A model generated the notes under the pieces. That model was given only the letters and a program-made list of their open reading frames with translations. It was not told where the DNA came from and ran no database searches. A program made the position numbers and the translations under genes. 58,811 nucleotides of DNA, taken from NCBI GenBank assembly GCA_005502875.1, contig SCMV01000023.1, positions 1 to 58,811 of the forward strand, given 5' to 3'. The DNA is from Comamonadaceae bacterium 2PF (GTDB taxonomy: Bacteria > Pseudomonadota > Gammaproteobacteria > Burkholderiales > Burkholderiaceae_C). Positions 57,727-58,811 of the stretch are shown here, in pieces (positions within the stretch are counted from its first letter, which is position 1; each line of letters begins with the position of its first letter).

Positions 57727-58662
57727 TCAGTATTCGATCAGCGTTCGCACGTGTGCCGCGACGCTGCGCGCCAAGGCGCTGAGGTTGTAGCCGCCTTCCA
57801 GGCAGGAGACGATGCGGCCCTTGGCGTGCACGCGGGCGATGTCCATGACGCGCTGCGTGATCCAGGCGTAGTCGGCCTCGACCAGGCCCAGGCCGCCCAT
57901 GTCATCCTCGCGGTGCGCATCAAAGCCGGCCGAGATGAAGATCATCTCGGGCTTGAAGTCTTCCAGTCGGTAGAGCCAGTAGCTCTCGATGACGTCGCGA
58001 ACAACCTTGCCGTCGCTGCGGGCAGGCACCGGCACGTTGACCATGTTGCCCGCGCGGCTCTCGGCGCCACTGAAAGGGTAGAACGGGTGCTGGAACAGCC
58101 CGACCATCAGCACGCGGTCGTCGTTGGCCAGGATGTCTTCGGTGCCATTGCCATGGTGCACGTCAAAGTCGACCACGGCCACGCGCTGCAGGCCCCGCAC
58201 GTCCAGGGCATGGCGGGCCGCCACGGCCACGTTGTTGAAGAAGCAAAAGCCCATGGTCTGGTCGTGCATCGCGTGGTGCCCGGGCGGGCGCACGGCGCAA
58301 AACGCGTTGGCCAGCTTGCCGTCGATGACCGCATCGGTTGCGGCCACCGCCGCCCCGGCGGCACGCCAGGCCGCCGAACGGGTGCCTGGGCACCCCCAGG
58401 TGTCCGGGTCGAGCGCGCGGGTGTCCCCCGTGGCCTCGAGCTGCTGCAGGAAGTCATCGAGCGTGAGCACGTAGTTCAGGTCGTGCGCCAGCGCCAAGTC
58501 CTGGTTGGACGCCATGGGCACATCCTGGGGCAGCATGAGCACGTCCAGGCCCACGGCACGCAAGTGATCGTCGATGGCGTGAAGCCTGGCCGGGCACTCC
58601 GGGTGCCCTTTGCCCATGTCGTGAGCAAGGCAGTCCGGGTGAGAGAAATAGCCGGTGGTCAT
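57727..58662 (-). CDS. Histone-deacetylase-like amidohydrolase
   Basis: A 311-residue zinc hydrolase of the arginase/deacetylase superfamily (class II HDAC and acetylpolyamine amidohydrolase group). Metal and catalytic blocks are present: RPPGHHA near residue 123, VVDFDVHHGNGT near 164, AGFDAHRED near 247 and EGGYNLSAL near 290. Substrates of bacterial members include acetylated polyamines and proteins. It is followed 15 bases downstream by mscS. Confidence 0.92.
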   Translation of the reverse strand: MTTGYFSHPDCLAHDMGKGHPECPARLHAIDDHLRAVGLDVLMLPQDVPMASNQDLALAHDLNYVLTLDDFLQQLEATGDTRALDPDTWGCPGTRSAAWRAAGAAVAATDAVIDGKLANAFCAVRPPGHHAMHDQTMGFCFFNNVAVAARHALDVRGLQRVAVVDFDVHHGNGTEDILANDDRVLMVGLFQHPFYPFSGAESRAGNMVNVPVPARSDGKVVRDVIESYWLYRLEDFKPEMIFISAGFDAHREDDMGGLGLVEADYAWITQRVMDIARVHAKGRIVSCLEGGYNLSALARSVAAHVRTLIEY

Positions 58663-58811
58663 GGTTCAGAAAGCGCTTCGGCGCTCCCGGGAATCGGTTA
58701 AGGAAGGTCTGCACAAATGAGCGCTGACCATGGTTGAGGGCACTGACATGACCGGATTGGCGGTTGAGCGCTCTTCCGGCAGGCGTTTTGCGCGCGTTTC
58801 GCGCCCATTTC
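58663..58811. other. Right-end flank
   Basis: No gene can be supported in these 149 bases. They should contain the promoter of the deacetylase-mscS-psd-pssA run. Confidence 0.4.

Overview
The window is GC-rich, densely packed, and its gene content and order fit a beta-proteobacterium of the order Burkholderiales (Comamonadaceae or a relative such as Aquabacterium or Leptothrix). This rests on protein style and neighbourhoods (tig-clpP-clpX-lon, etfBA next to an acyl-CoA dehydrogenase, leuA-pssA-psd-mscS). I ran no database search.

Layout. 1-7.7 kb: a pseudouridine synthase, a haem-binding DUF3365 membrane protein, a long-type phosphatidylserine decarboxylase, an NMT1/THI5-type ABC importer, DUF1415 and MOSC proteins, and a urease accessory gene (ureD) with no urease genes in view. 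7.9-16.4 kb: a LuxR-type response regulator with a hybrid histidine kinase, a nitronate monooxygenase, an acyl-CoA dehydrogenase with etfBA, and murI. 16.5-36.6 kb is the accessory core. 36.8-44.1 kb: five tRNA genes (a Gly-Cys pair present twice, plus Leu-UAA), lon, clpX, clpP, tig and tRNA-Leu(UAG). 44.2-48.8 kb: an RND efflux pair behind a strong promoter with a perfect palindromic operator. 48.8-58.7 kb: a squalene/phytoene-synthase-like gene, a TIGR03790 protein, an IclR regulator, a PBP7-type endopeptidase, leuA, pssA, a short-type psd, mscS and a histone-deacetylase-like gene.

The candidate undescribed system is in the accessory core. One 2660-residue protein consists of about 300 back-to-back octapeptides (consensus like LTTAQVAA) followed by a calcium-binding, FrpC-like C-terminal region. 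It has no signal peptide and no classical RTX nonapeptides, so it looks like a giant type I secretion substrate. About 3 kb away, on the opposite strand, a compact operon encodes a GT41 (OGT/HMW1C-type) glycosyltransferase, all three type I secretion components (ABC, HlyD, TolC), a GT4 glycosyltransferase and an FkbM methyltransferase; four of the genes overlap by 4 bases or adjoin within a few bases. The simplest model is that the octapeptide protein is glycosylated in the cytoplasm and exported by this machinery to form a surface filament or adhesin. A sigma-28-like promoter precedes the giant gene and a weaker one precedes the operon.

Between the two lie a lower-GC DUF1963 gene, an array of short hairpins, and two inverted copies of a 213-base element. 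Their stems differ at 11 paired positions yet stay complementary, which indicates a conserved fold (structured RNA or hairpin DNA) rather than a gene.
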